Source of the DNA: an uncultured Clostridia bacterium
Lineage (GTDB): Bacteria; Bacillota; Clostridia; Oscillospirales; Acutalibacteraceae
Length of the DNA: 64,000 bases
Direction: 5' to 3'
NCBI GenBank assembly: GCA_937880805.1
Contig: CALGRR010000109.1
Span: 3,366 to 67,365, forward strand
Made by a program: the position numbers and the translations under genes. A model generated the notes under the pieces. That model did not search any database. It saw only the letters and a list, made by a program, of their open reading frames with translations, and was not told where the DNA came from. Shown here piece after piece: positions 45,912 through 53,552 of this stretch. Numbering within the stretch: position 1 is the stretch's first letter; every line of letters begins with the position of its first letter.

Positions 45912-46928
45912 ATGAGCACCATCAGAGAAAAAGCCTGCGAAAGAGAAAAGCAGTTTTTATCGGAATATGCGGCACTTGCAAGCGAAAGCAAGGGCAGGGC
46001 AATTCCCGAAGAAGAATGTCCCGTGCGTACCGCATTCCAGAGGGACCGTGACAGAATAATTCATTCAAACGCTTTTCGCCGCCTTAAGCATAAAACCCAG
46101 GTTTTTCTGTCGCCTGAGGGTGACCATTACAGAACAAGACTCACCCATACCCTTGAGGTTTCGCAGATTGCAAGAACAATCGCAGGTGCACTCAATCTTA
46201 ACTGCGATTTGACCGAAGCTATTGCACTCGGCCACGATTTGGGGCATACCCCCTTCGGCCACGCAGGAGAAAGAGCATTGAATTCGGTATCAATCGGAGG
46301 CTTTAAACATTATTCGCAGAGCCTTAGAGTTGTTGATTTTCTTGAGAAAGACGGCAAGGGTCTTAATCTTACATATGAAGTGCGAAACGGCATTGAACGC
46401 CACACAAACGGCGAGCAGGCGGCAACGCTTGAAGGCAGAATAGTCCGCCTTGCTGACAGAATAGCTTATATAAACCACGATATAGAGGATGCAACCGTAG
46501 CGGGCATAATGTGTGAGGATGATATTCCCGCCGAAATCCGCAAGGTGCTCGGTCGGTCAAAGAGCGAAAGAATAAACACCCTTGTTTTAAGCTGTATCAA
46601 TAACAGCACGGATGATATTTTGCTCGACCCCGAGGTTAAATTATATTTTGATGAGCTTCATCAGTTTATGTTTGATAAGGTTTACACAAACCCTGCCTGC
46701 AAAAGCGAAGAGGGCAAGGCAATGGAAATGATACAAAGACTTTATCATCATTTCACACAGAATCCCGAGGCACTCCCTATGCAGTTTAAAGAAATTGCAT
46801 TCCGTGACGGCATTGATATTGCCGCCTGCGATTTTATTGCGGGTATGACAGACCGTTATGCCGTGAGAGTGTTCAACGATTTATATGTGCCAAAGGCGTG
46901 GACAAAAACCGATGATTGGTCAATTTAA
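45912..46928 (+). CDS. dgt: Deoxyguanosinetriphosphate triphosphohydrolase family protein
   Basis: HD-domain enzyme that releases tripolyphosphate from dNTPs. In the 338-residue sequence the HD residues appear in RLTHTLEVSQIART near residue 78 and GHDLGHTPFGHAGE near residue 111, with FQRDRDRIIHSNAFRRLKHK before them. The shorter length fits the Firmicutes dGTPase-like branch, not the 500-residue E. coli Dgt. It precedes dnaG-rpoD, an arrangement seen across Clostridia, although the hairpin-array element B separates it from dnaG here. Confidence 0.9.
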   Translation: MSTIREKACEREKQFLSEYAALASESKGRAIPEEECPVRTAFQRDRDRIIHSNAFRRLKHKTQVFLSPEGDHYRTRLTHTLEVSQIARTIAGALNLNCDLTEAIALGHDLGHTPFGHAGERALNSVSIGGFKHYSQSLRVVDFLEKDGKGLNLTYEVRNGIERHTNGEQAATLEGRIVRLADRIAYINHDIEDATVAGIMCEDDIPAEIRKVLGRSKSERINTLVLSCINNSTDDILLDPEVKLYFDELHQFMFDKVYTNPACKSEEGKAMEMIQRLYHHFTQNPEALPMQFKEIAFRDGIDIAACDFIAGMTDRYAVRVFNDLYVPKAWTKTDDWSI

Positions 46929-46930
46929 TA

Positions 46931-47094
46931 ATTTGTAATTAAAGCTGTCTGAGTGAAGAATTGAGGGCTTGCTACGCAATTATATAATCGGTCATAGGCG
47001 GAGCCTATCCGAAACACGCGAAGCGTATATCACTTGCCGAAGGCAAATATCACATTGCTTCGCAATATATCACACGCCGTATGGCGTATATAAC
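46931..47094 (+). repeat. Hairpin-array element B (ATATCAC linkers)
   Basis: Head: ATTTGTAA (46931-46938), then GCTGTCTGAGTGAAGAATTG from 46944, closely resembling the head of element A. Then stem-loops ATAGGC-GGA-GCCTAT (46994-47008), ACGC-GAA-GCGT (47016-47026), TTGCC-GAA-GGCAA (47034-47046), ATTGC-TTC-GCAAT (47054-47066) and ACGCC-GTAT-GGCGT (47074-47087). The last four are followed by the linkers ATATCAC at 47027, 47047 and 47067 and a degenerate ATATAAC at 47088. The loop of the last hairpin contains the in-frame ATG (47081) of the dnaG reading frame. Confidence 0.75.
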
Positions 47095-47107
47095 TAATGA
47101 AAGTGAG

Positions 47108-48865
47108 GTGGGTTTTACGGCTATCAATGAAAGATTTATTCAGGATTTGCAGGAAAAGGTTGATATTGATGAAGTTATATCTTCTCACGTAAGCCTCAAA
47201 AGACGAGGCAAAACGCTTGTCGGTCTTTGCCCCTTCCATAACGAAAAAACCCCCTCATTCACCGTTTATCCCGATACACGCTCATTTTATTGCTTCGGCT
47301 GCGGGGCGGGCGGCGATGTTATAAGCTTTGTTCGCAGAATTGAAAATCTTGATTATATAGAAGCCGTAAAAGCAGTTGCCCAGATAGCGGGTATGTCAAT
47401 GCCCGAGGACGGCTATGACGATACTCTTTCAAAAAAGAGAATGAGATTGCTTGCGGCAAACCGAGAGGCGGCAAGATTTTTCAATGCCTGCCTTATGGAT
47501 GAAAAAAACAGATTTGCTCTTGATTATTTTTTAAAAAGAGGCTTATCGCCCAACACCATACGCAAATTCGGCTTGGGCTATGCACCGAATGATTGGCGGA
47601 AGCTTATTGAGCATATGCGTTCAAAGGGCTTCACGGAAGAAGAGCTTGTGCTTGCAAATCTTGCAAGAAGAAGCGAAAAAAACGGCAGGACAAGCTGCTA
47701 TGATAATTTCAGAAACAGAGTTATGTTTCCCATAATCGACCTTCGGGGCAATGTTATTGCTTTCGGCGGCAGAGTTATGGATGATTCAAAACCCAAATAT
47801 ATCAACACTTCGGATACCCTTGTTTATAAAAAAAGCAACGGCGTTTTTGCTCTGAATTTTGCAAAGAATGCAAATGAGAATAAGCTCATTCTTGTTGAGG
47901 GCTATATGGATGTTATAGCACTTCATCAGGCGGGCTTCGGCAATGCCATAGCGTGCCTCGGCACGGCATTCACCTCCGAGCAGGCAAACCTGCTTTCAAG
48001 ATATGCCGATGAGGTTATTATATGCTACGATAACGATGAGGCGGGCAGAAAGGCAACCGAAAAGGCTTTGAGCGTTCTGGGCAAAACGGGGCTCAAGCTT
48101 CGTGTTGTTGCAATGAGCGGCGGCAAGGATGCCGATGAAATAATCAGAACTCACGGCAAAGAGAGGTTTGCGGCTCTTTTGAATGAAGCGGCAAACAAAA
48201 CAGAATATAAGCTGCTCGAAGAGAGAAACAAATATAATATTCTCACCGATGACGGTAAGCTGCGTTTTCTTATGGCGGCGGCAAACATACTTGCAGAATG
48301 CGGCAGCATTGAAAGCGAAATCTATGCAACAAGGCTTTCAAATGAGCTCGGAGTCAATGTTGAAAGCATTAAGGCACAGATACGCTCGGCAAAAACAAAG
48401 CTCAGGCGTTCCGATGATGTGAGAAGAAAAAAAGAGCAGGATTCAATGCTCGAAAAGAGCTTTGCGGATAAAAATAACCCCGAAAGGGCAAAAAACATAA
48501 GGGCGGCAAGGGCGGAAGAAACGCTGATTGCTTCTTTTATGAGAAACCCTGATTTTTATAACAAGCTGAAAGAAAAATTCACTCCGCAGGATTTTATAAC
48601 CACGTTTAACCGCAGAGTTATGGAATGCCTTGCACGAAAGCTTGATGAGGGTCTTGACCCGAATTTAAGCATTTTTTCAGACAGCTTCACTCCCGAAGAA
48701 ATGGATACCGTAACAAGGATTTATATTTCTTCAAATACGCTGAGCAATACCCTCAAAGAGTGCGAGGACTGCATAGAAGTGTTAAAAAACAGTGCCGCAC
48801 CGAAGGATATTAAAGCGTCGGAGCTCAGTGATGAGGAATTTATTAAACTTTTTAATAAAAAATAA
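47108..48865 (+). CDS. dnaG: DNA primase
   Basis: Synthesises replication primers. The CHC2 zinc finger (CPFHNEKTPSF to FYCFGCGAGGD), TOPRIM motifs (LVEGYMDVIALHQAG, CYDNDEAGR) and a C-terminal helicase-binding region are all present; length about 585 residues is normal. The start is uncertain: the frame is open to an ATG at 47081 inside the repeat hairpin, with no ribosome site. GTG at 47108 is the nearest usual start codon, but the Shine-Dalgarno GAGGTG (47105-47110) is ideally placed for the codon at 47117, an ACG, directly before AINERFIQDL, where relatives begin M-A-I. Followed by rpoD three bases after the stop. Confidence 0.92.
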   Translation: MGFTAINERFIQDLQEKVDIDEVISSHVSLKRRGKTLVGLCPFHNEKTPSFTVYPDTRSFYCFGCGAGGDVISFVRRIENLDYIEAVKAVAQIAGMSMPEDGYDDTLSKKRMRLLAANREAARFFNACLMDEKNRFALDYFLKRGLSPNTIRKFGLGYAPNDWRKLIEHMRSKGFTEEELVLANLARRSEKNGRTSCYDNFRNRVMFPIIDLRGNVIAFGGRVMDDSKPKYINTSDTLVYKKSNGVFALNFAKNANENKLILVEGYMDVIALHQAGFGNAIACLGTAFTSEQANLLSRYADEVIICYDNDEAGRKATEKALSVLGKTGLKLRVVAMSGGKDADEIIRTHGKERFAALLNEAANKTEYKLLEERNKYNILTDDGKLRFLMAAANILAECGSIESEIYATRLSNELGVNVESIKAQIRSAKTKLRRSDDVRRKKEQDSMLEKSFADKNNPERAKNIRAARAEETLIASFMRNPDFYNKLKEKFTPQDFITTFNRRVMECLARKLDEGLDPNLSIFSDSFTPEEMDTVTRIYISSNTLSNTLKECEDCIEVLKNSAAPKDIKASELSDEEFIKLFNKK

Positions 48866-48886
48866 CGGATGAAGGATGTGTGTTTT

Positions 48887-49975
48887 ATGGAAGGAACAGA
48901 AAAGAAAACTCCCTTTAAATCACTTATTGAAAAGGGTAAGGCTGCGGGAAAGCTGACTACTCAGGAAATTGATGCCGCAATGGAGGAAATGCACCTCGAC
49001 ATTGAAGAGCTTGATAAGCTTTATGAGTCACTTGAATCGCAGAATATTGAAATCATCGATGACCTTTCAAGCGATGCGATTGAGAATTTTGATGTTGATA
49101 TTCCCAAATCGCTTGATATTGGCGGCGGCGACGATAAGGGCGCAAGCATTGATGACCCCGTAAAGGTTTATCTTAAAGAGATAGGCAGAGTGCCTCTTCT
49201 TACACCCGAGGAAGAAATTGAGCTTGCAATCAGAATTTCCGATGATGATGAGAAGGCTAAAAAGCGTCTTGCAGAAGCAAACCTTCGTCTTGTTGTAAGC
49301 ATTGCGAAAAGATATGTGGGCAGAGGTATGCAGTTCCTTGATCTTATTCAGGAGGGTAACCTCGGTCTTATCAAAGCCGTTGATAAGTTTGATTACACCA
49401 AGGGATTTAAGTTCTCTACCTACGCTACCTGGTGGATCAGACAGGCTATCACAAGAGCTATTGCCGACCAGGCAAGAACCATAAGAATTCCCGTTCATAT
49501 GGTTGAAACAATCAATAAGGTTAAGAAAACAAACAGCCAGCTTCTTCACAAGAACGGCAGAGACCCCTCGGCGGAAGAGATTGCCGCAGAGCTTGATATG
49601 CCTGCTGATAAGGTAAGAGAAATTCTCCGCGTTGCTCAGGAGCCCGTTTCGCTTGAAACTCCCATCGGCGAAGAGGAAGACAGCCATCTGGGCGATTTCA
49701 TTCCCGATGACGATGCCCCCGCACCGGCAGATGCCGCATCAATGCTTCTTCTTAAGGAAACCCTTAATGAAGTGCTTGATACTCTTACACAGAGAGAGGC
49801 AAAGGTGCTTTCACTTCGCTTCGGTCTTGAAGACGGGCATCCCCACACTCTTGAAGAGGTAGGCAGCCGTTTCGGCGTTACCCGTGAAAGAATCCGTCAG
49901 ATTGAAGCAAAGGCACTCCGCAAGCTCCGCCACCCCAGCAGAAGCAAGAAGCTTAAGGATTTCCTTGATTTTTGA
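48887..49975 (+). CDS. rpoD: RNA polymerase primary sigma factor
   Basis: Housekeeping sigma-A of about 362 residues. Region 1.1 is short and acidic; region 1.2 includes DDPVKVYLKEIGRVPLLTPE; region 2 has FLDLIQEGNLGLIKAVDKFD and FSTYATWWIRQAI (promoter -10 recognition); region 4 has TLEEVGSRFGVTRERIRQIE (-35 recognition). Start at 48887 follows GAAGGA by about ten bases; an ATG at 48869 has little ribosome-site support. It forms an operon with dnaG, the classic macromolecular-synthesis arrangement without rpsU. Confidence 0.95.
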   Translation: MEGTEKKTPFKSLIEKGKAAGKLTTQEIDAAMEEMHLDIEELDKLYESLESQNIEIIDDLSSDAIENFDVDIPKSLDIGGGDDKGASIDDPVKVYLKEIGRVPLLTPEEEIELAIRISDDDEKAKKRLAEANLRLVVSIAKRYVGRGMQFLDLIQEGNLGLIKAVDKFDYTKGFKFSTYATWWIRQAITRAIADQARTIRIPVHMVETINKVKKTNSQLLHKNGRDPSAEEIAAELDMPADKVREILRVAQEPVSLETPIGEEEDSHLGDFIPDDDAPAPADAASMLLLKETLNEVLDTLTQREAKVLSLRFGLEDGHPHTLEEVGSRFGVTRERIRQIEAKALRKLRHPSRSKKLKDFLDF

Positions 49976-49989
49976 TTTGCAACAACAAG

Positions 49990-50020
49990 GCCCTCGGTTT
50001 TTCAACGAAAAACCGAGGGC
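49990..50020. terminator. Bidirectional terminator after rpoD
   Basis: GCCCTCGGTTTTTC (49990-50003) and GAAAAACCGAGGGC (50007-50020), perfect 14-bp stem with AAC loop, between convergent genes. Confidence 0.92.
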
Positions 50021-50038
50021 TCTTATATTTATAAAATT

Positions 50039-50374
50039 TTAAACAATTATATATCCTACCGGATACGGTTCAACATCGGGAGTGTCAATAAAGGTTTTTA
50101 ACACCTTGTAAAACTCAAACTTCATTTCTGTTTTGCCGCTTCGTGTTTCCCAATCCTTCAGAACAATTTCAGCTTTTAAAAGGGTAATCAAATCGCCGTT
50201 TTCATCTGCAAGTGATTGAGTGTGACGGTATTTCAGGTCTTTGGGAAGGCGATAATCCTCAGCATATTCCTTAACCGATTCATACGGATAAATGTAGTAG
50301 CCTTTGCAATTCTTTAAAAGCCATTCACAAACCCTGGTTTTTAATTCCAATTCGTTAAGAATATCGGAAATCAT
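50039..50374 (-). CDS. Hypothetical protein downstream of sugar kinase
   Basis: Not recognised. The 111-residue, soluble, mildly acidic protein begins MISDILNELELKTRV and is rich in Tyr and charged residues (KGYYIYPYESVKEYAEDY), with no membrane segment or zinc motif. The ATG at 50374 overlaps the stop of the kinase gene (ATGA), which supports this start over an upstream frame extension and implies co-translation. Third gene of the CBM9-like / kinase / this transcript. Confidence 0.6.
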   Translation of the reverse strand: MISDILNELELKTRVCEWLLKNCKGYYIYPYESVKEYAEDYRLPKDLKYRHTQSLADENGDLITLLKAEIVLKDWETRSGKTEMKFEFYKVLKTFIDTPDVEPYPVGYIIV

Positions 50375-51501
50375 TTCTTTAATCCGAGTTCGTTGCAGCA
50401 TTCGGCAACGATTTCGTTCATTCTTTCCATATTCTTTTCAATCTCTTCAACAAGCTTGAACTGAGTGCGGCAGCGAACAAGGTTATGGTCTGCATAAGCT
50501 GTTTTGAAATAAACGTCACCGTTGATGAAATCGCCGAGGAATCTCATTCCGCATTCAAGAGTCATAAGCTTTGCCGAGAAGGGGAGATATTCAATTTCCT
50601 TTGCGGTGAGGCTTTCGCCTGCGGTTGAAAGGTAGCCGAGAGTGTATGCCCTGAAGTTTTCGAGGCTGAGGTTAACAAGCGAAAGGTCTTTTTCATCTTC
50701 TGCGGCTGTGTTTGCACCGAAACGGATGCTGTCGCCGAAATCATAAAGCGAAAGACCGGGCATAACCGTGTCAAGGTCAACAACGCAGATGCCCTCGCCT
50801 GTTTTATTATCAAACATAACATTATTGAGCTTTGTGTCGTTGTGTGTAACTCTTAAGGGCAGCTCGCCTGCGTTGAGAAGGTCAACAAGCACAGAGCAAT
50901 CCTTTTCTCTTGCAAGAACGAATTCGATTTCCTTTTCAACCTGATTTGCTCTGCCCGAAAGATTATCGGCAACAGCCTTTTTGAAATCGGCAAATCTTGA
51001 AACCGTGTTATGGAAGTTGGGAATTGTTTCGGCAAGCTTCTCGCTGGGGTAATCTGCAAGCATACACTGGAATTTTCCGAATGCCTTTGCTGCGTTGCAG
51101 AAAACCTCTGCACTTTCAACGCTCTGGCAGGAATGTGCATCATAGATATAATTATAGCAACGCCAATATTTGTTATCCGGAGAAACATAATAAGGCTTGT
51201 TGTCTTTTGTGAAGAAAACGTAAAGACCTTCTCTTTCGGGGTCTCCGCCGTTTTTGATAATCTGATTATGAAGATAATTTGTAACACCTACAACATTCTT
51301 CATAAGTGCATCGGGATTCTTGAATACATATGTATTGATTTCCTGCACAAGGTAACGGTTGATGTGTCCGTTTTCCTCTTCAAATTCAAGAATAAATGTA
51401 TTGTTTATATGTCCGTCGTGAATCTGCGTTACTGCTTTAAAGGTGCCTTTGAATTTAAATGCGTTTAAAAGTTCAGGAATAAAGCTTGTGTTTTCTGCCA
51501 A
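50371..51501 (-). CDS. Aminoglycoside-phosphotransferase-fold sugar kinase, N-acetylhexosamine 1-kinase-like
   Basis: A 376-residue kinase. The APH-fold catalytic loop and metal motif appear as RVTHNDTKLNNVMF near residue 220 and CVVDLDTVMPGLSLYDFGD near 242; the combination resembles Bifidobacterium NahK, which phosphorylates GlcNAc/GalNAc at C1 in the lacto-N-biose pathway. Substrate assignment is by resemblance only. It starts with TTG at 51501, with AAAGGTG upstream inside the preceding gene. The GH20 hexosaminidase elsewhere in the window could supply its substrate. Confidence 0.75.
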   Translation of the reverse strand: MAENTSFIPELLNAFKFKGTFKAVTQIHDGHINNTFILEFEEENGHINRYLVQEINTYVFKNPDALMKNVVGVTNYLHNQIIKNGGDPEREGLYVFFTKDNKPYYVSPDNKYWRCYNYIYDAHSCQSVESAEVFCNAAKAFGKFQCMLADYPSEKLAETIPNFHNTVSRFADFKKAVADNLSGRANQVEKEIEFVLAREKDCSVLVDLLNAGELPLRVTHNDTKLNNVMFDNKTGEGICVVDLDTVMPGLSLYDFGDSIRFGANTAAEDEKDLSLVNLSLENFRAYTLGYLSTAGESLTAKEIEYLPFSAKLMTLECGMRFLGDFINGDVYFKTAYADHNLVRCRTQFKLVEEIEKNMERMNEIVAECCNELGLKK

Positions 51502-51506
51502 GATGG

Positions 51507-52136
51507 TTACACACCTTTCTTAAAAATTATATTCCCGAAGCAATCGGGATTATGAAAGCCGAGCTCGGCTGCGGTGACGGGGAAAAGTGCACCGTAATGC
51601 GGTGCTGCGGATAAATCCGCACACTTATAAAAATTACCCTTGATTACCGTTTCTTCGGTTGAGTAATCGATGCCGTATACGGCACAAACAAGACTGTCGG
51701 GAATGAATATTTCAAAGCCCCACGCCGTCTTTCCGCCTTCCGAAAACGAAAACGGAGTGATAACGGGTTCAATATCGGTTATTTTGCTTATGAAAATTCT
51801 GTCTTTACGGCAGGTGCCGATTTCTGAAAGATAAACGCCGTTCGGATTAACCTCAAAATTAATATAACGAGGGTCGTTTTTAACGGGCATAAGAAAAACT
51901 TCAAGACAGCTGTCGGTATAAATCGGGCTGTTTTTTTCAACGCATTCGCATCTTATGTTTTCCTCGAAGGACCAGAGCTTTATGTGAATACCGCACTTTT
52001 CTTCTGCATAAATGCAAACATAGCTCTCGGGTCTGGAAAAGCCTTCTCTCTCCCAATGAAAAGAATCAATCCTTGCTTTTTCGGCGTTTTCAAAGCAGCC
52101 TCGGTCTTTTTCAAACAAGGGTACAATATATTCCAT
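51507..52136 (-). CDS. CBM9-like (DOMON-type) carbohydrate-binding protein
   Basis: A 209-residue protein made of a single carbohydrate-binding family 9-like beta-sandwich. The family hallmark is SCLEVFLMPVKNDPRYINFE followed by VNPNGVYL near residues 76-103. There is no signal peptide, which is unusual for a binding module and suggests a cytoplasmic or signal-less role. First gene of a three-gene minus transcript with a sugar kinase; ribosome site GGGGAAA and promoter at 52193-52166. Confidence 0.75.
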   Translation of the reverse strand: MEYIVPLFEKDRGCFENAEKARIDSFHWEREGFSRPESYVCIYAEEKCGIHIKLWSFEENIRCECVEKNSPIYTDSCLEVFLMPVKNDPRYINFEVNPNGVYLSEIGTCRKDRIFISKITDIEPVITPFSFSEGGKTAWGFEIFIPDSLVCAVYGIDYSTEETVIKGNFYKCADLSAAPHYGALFPVTAAELGFHNPDCFGNIIFKKGV

Positions 52137-52165
52137 AGATTTCCCCTTTTATAAAATATAGTACT

Positions 52166-52193
52166 ATTATAACAAAATATTTTAATTAGTCAA
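52166..52193 (-). promoter_or_regulatory. Promoter of CBM9-like / kinase operon
   Basis: Minus strand TTGACT (52193-52188), 16 bases, TATAAT (52171-52166), beginning right after the ackA terminator. Confidence 0.8.
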
Positions 52194-52201
52194 TAGAAAA
52201 A

Positions 52202-52225
52202 AGCCGTGCTCCGAAAAGCACGGCT
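52202..52225 (-). terminator. ackA terminator
   Basis: AGCCGTGCT (52202-52210) and AGCACGGCT (52217-52225); on the minus strand the stem is followed by TTTTTTCTATTG, running into the next promoter's -35. Confidence 0.88.
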
Positions 52226-52238
52226 CATAAAAGCTGAA

Positions 52239-53444
52239 TTATAAAGCGTTAACGATTGCCTGAGTATCTCTTGCAATAACAAGCTCTTCGTTTGTGGGAA
52301 GAACAAAAACCTTAACCTTTGAATTTGCGGTTGAAATCTCGCCTTCCTTGCCTCTTCTCATAATCTCGTTTGCTTCTTCGTCAAGCTCAACGCCGAGATA
52401 TGAAAGGTTTTTGCAAACATCAGCACGAAGGTCAGTGGTGTTTTCGCCGATACCGCCGGTGAATACGATTGCGTCAACGCCGTTCATAGCTGCAACATAG
52501 CTGCCTACAAGCTTGCGTACCTGATATTTCTGAATGCTTCTTGCAAGGTGAGCTCTTTCGTTGCCGTTTGCTTCTGCGGCGGAAACATCTCTGTCATCAC
52601 TGCCAACGCCCGAAACGCCGAGAACGCCCGACTTCTTGTTGAGGATTGTGTCTGTTTCGGCAGCGGTCCAGCCTTCCTTCTGCTGAAGGTAAGTGATAAC
52701 CGAGGGGTCAACAGCACCGCAGCGTGTGCCCATAATGAAGCCGTCAAGAGGAGTAAGACCCATACTTGTGTCGATGCACTTTCCGCCCTTGACAGCGGTG
52801 ATTGAAGAGCCGTTGCCGAGATGGCAGGTAACAATCTTGAGGTCCTTAATATCCTTGCCCATAACCTCTGCACAGCGGGCACTTACAAAACGATGTGATG
52901 TGCCGTGGAAGCCGTAGCGGCGAACGTGATATTTCTCATAGTATTCGTAGGGGATGGGGAACATATATGCCTCGGGGGGCATTGTTGAATGGAATGCATT
53001 GTCAAATACTGCAACCTGGGGGAAATCCTTGCCGAAAACATCTGTGCAGGCTTCGATACCCTGAATGTGTGCGGGGTTGTGAAGGGGAGCAAGGTCGCAA
53101 AGCTCACGGATGCCTGCAACAACCTCGTCTGTAACAAGAACGCTTTCGTTGAAGAGGGCACCGCCCTGAACAATACGGTGACCTACTGCCTTGATTTCGC
53201 TCATATCGTCAATAACCTTGCAGTCGCCTTCGGTAAGAACTTTCTTAACCTCAAGGAAAGCTGTGGTGTGGTTGGGGAATGCAACTTCATATTCAAATTT
53301 GCGTCCGTCTGCGGTTGAGCCGCCGATTTTGCCGTCAACTCCGATTCTTTCGCAGTTGCCCTTTGCAATCATTGTTTCGGTTTCCATATCAAAAAGCTGA
53401 TACTTAAGAGAGGAACTTCCGCAGTTGATTACGAGAATTTTCAA
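52239..53444 (-). CDS. ackA: Acetate kinase
   Basis: Makes ATP from acetyl phosphate at the end of acetate fermentation. The 401-residue sequence shows the N-terminal phosphate motif VINCGSSSLKYQLFD, RRYGFHGTSHRFV near residue 174, HLGNGSSI near 207, and FTGGIGENTTDLR near 325. The usual HGG of the active-site segment GHRxVHGG reads QGG here (GHRIVQGGALF). It starts with TTG at 53444, nine bases after GGAG; an ATG five bases upstream opens only a two-codon frame. No pta is adjacent. Confidence 0.95.
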   Translation of the reverse strand: MKILVINCGSSSLKYQLFDMETETMIAKGNCERIGVDGKIGGSTADGRKFEYEVAFPNHTTAFLEVKKVLTEGDCKVIDDMSEIKAVGHRIVQGGALFNESVLVTDEVVAGIRELCDLAPLHNPAHIQGIEACTDVFGKDFPQVAVFDNAFHSTMPPEAYMFPIPYEYYEKYHVRRYGFHGTSHRFVSARCAEVMGKDIKDLKIVTCHLGNGSSITAVKGGKCIDTSMGLTPLDGFIMGTRCGAVDPSVITYLQQKEGWTAAETDTILNKKSGVLGVSGVGSDDRDVSAAEANGNERAHLARSIQKYQVRKLVGSYVAAMNGVDAIVFTGGIGENTTDLRADVCKNLSYLGVELDEEANEIMRRGKEGEISTANSKVKVFVLPTNEELVIARDTQAIVNAL

Positions 53445-53474
53445 ATCATATCACTCCAAATTTTAAACTTTTGC

Positions 53475-53527
53475 TTGATAAAAGCATTTAACTGTTATAT
53501 TATATAACTATCATATAGATTTTGCAA
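53475..53527. promoter_or_regulatory. Overlapping divergent promoters, ackA / tmcAL
   Basis: Plus strand: TTGATA (53475-53480), 17 bases, TATTAT (53498-53503) toward tmcAL. Minus strand: TTGCAA (53527-53522), 17 bases, TATAAT (53504-53499) toward ackA. The two -10 elements occupy the same seven base pairs, so polymerase can occupy only one at a time. Confidence 0.75.
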
Positions 53528-53552
53528 GTGTTATTTCAAACTGAGGAGAAAA

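Noticed and set aside
49067..49687. 206-codon minus-strand open frame
   Set aside because: Antisense to rpoD; no recognisable protein and no ribosome site.
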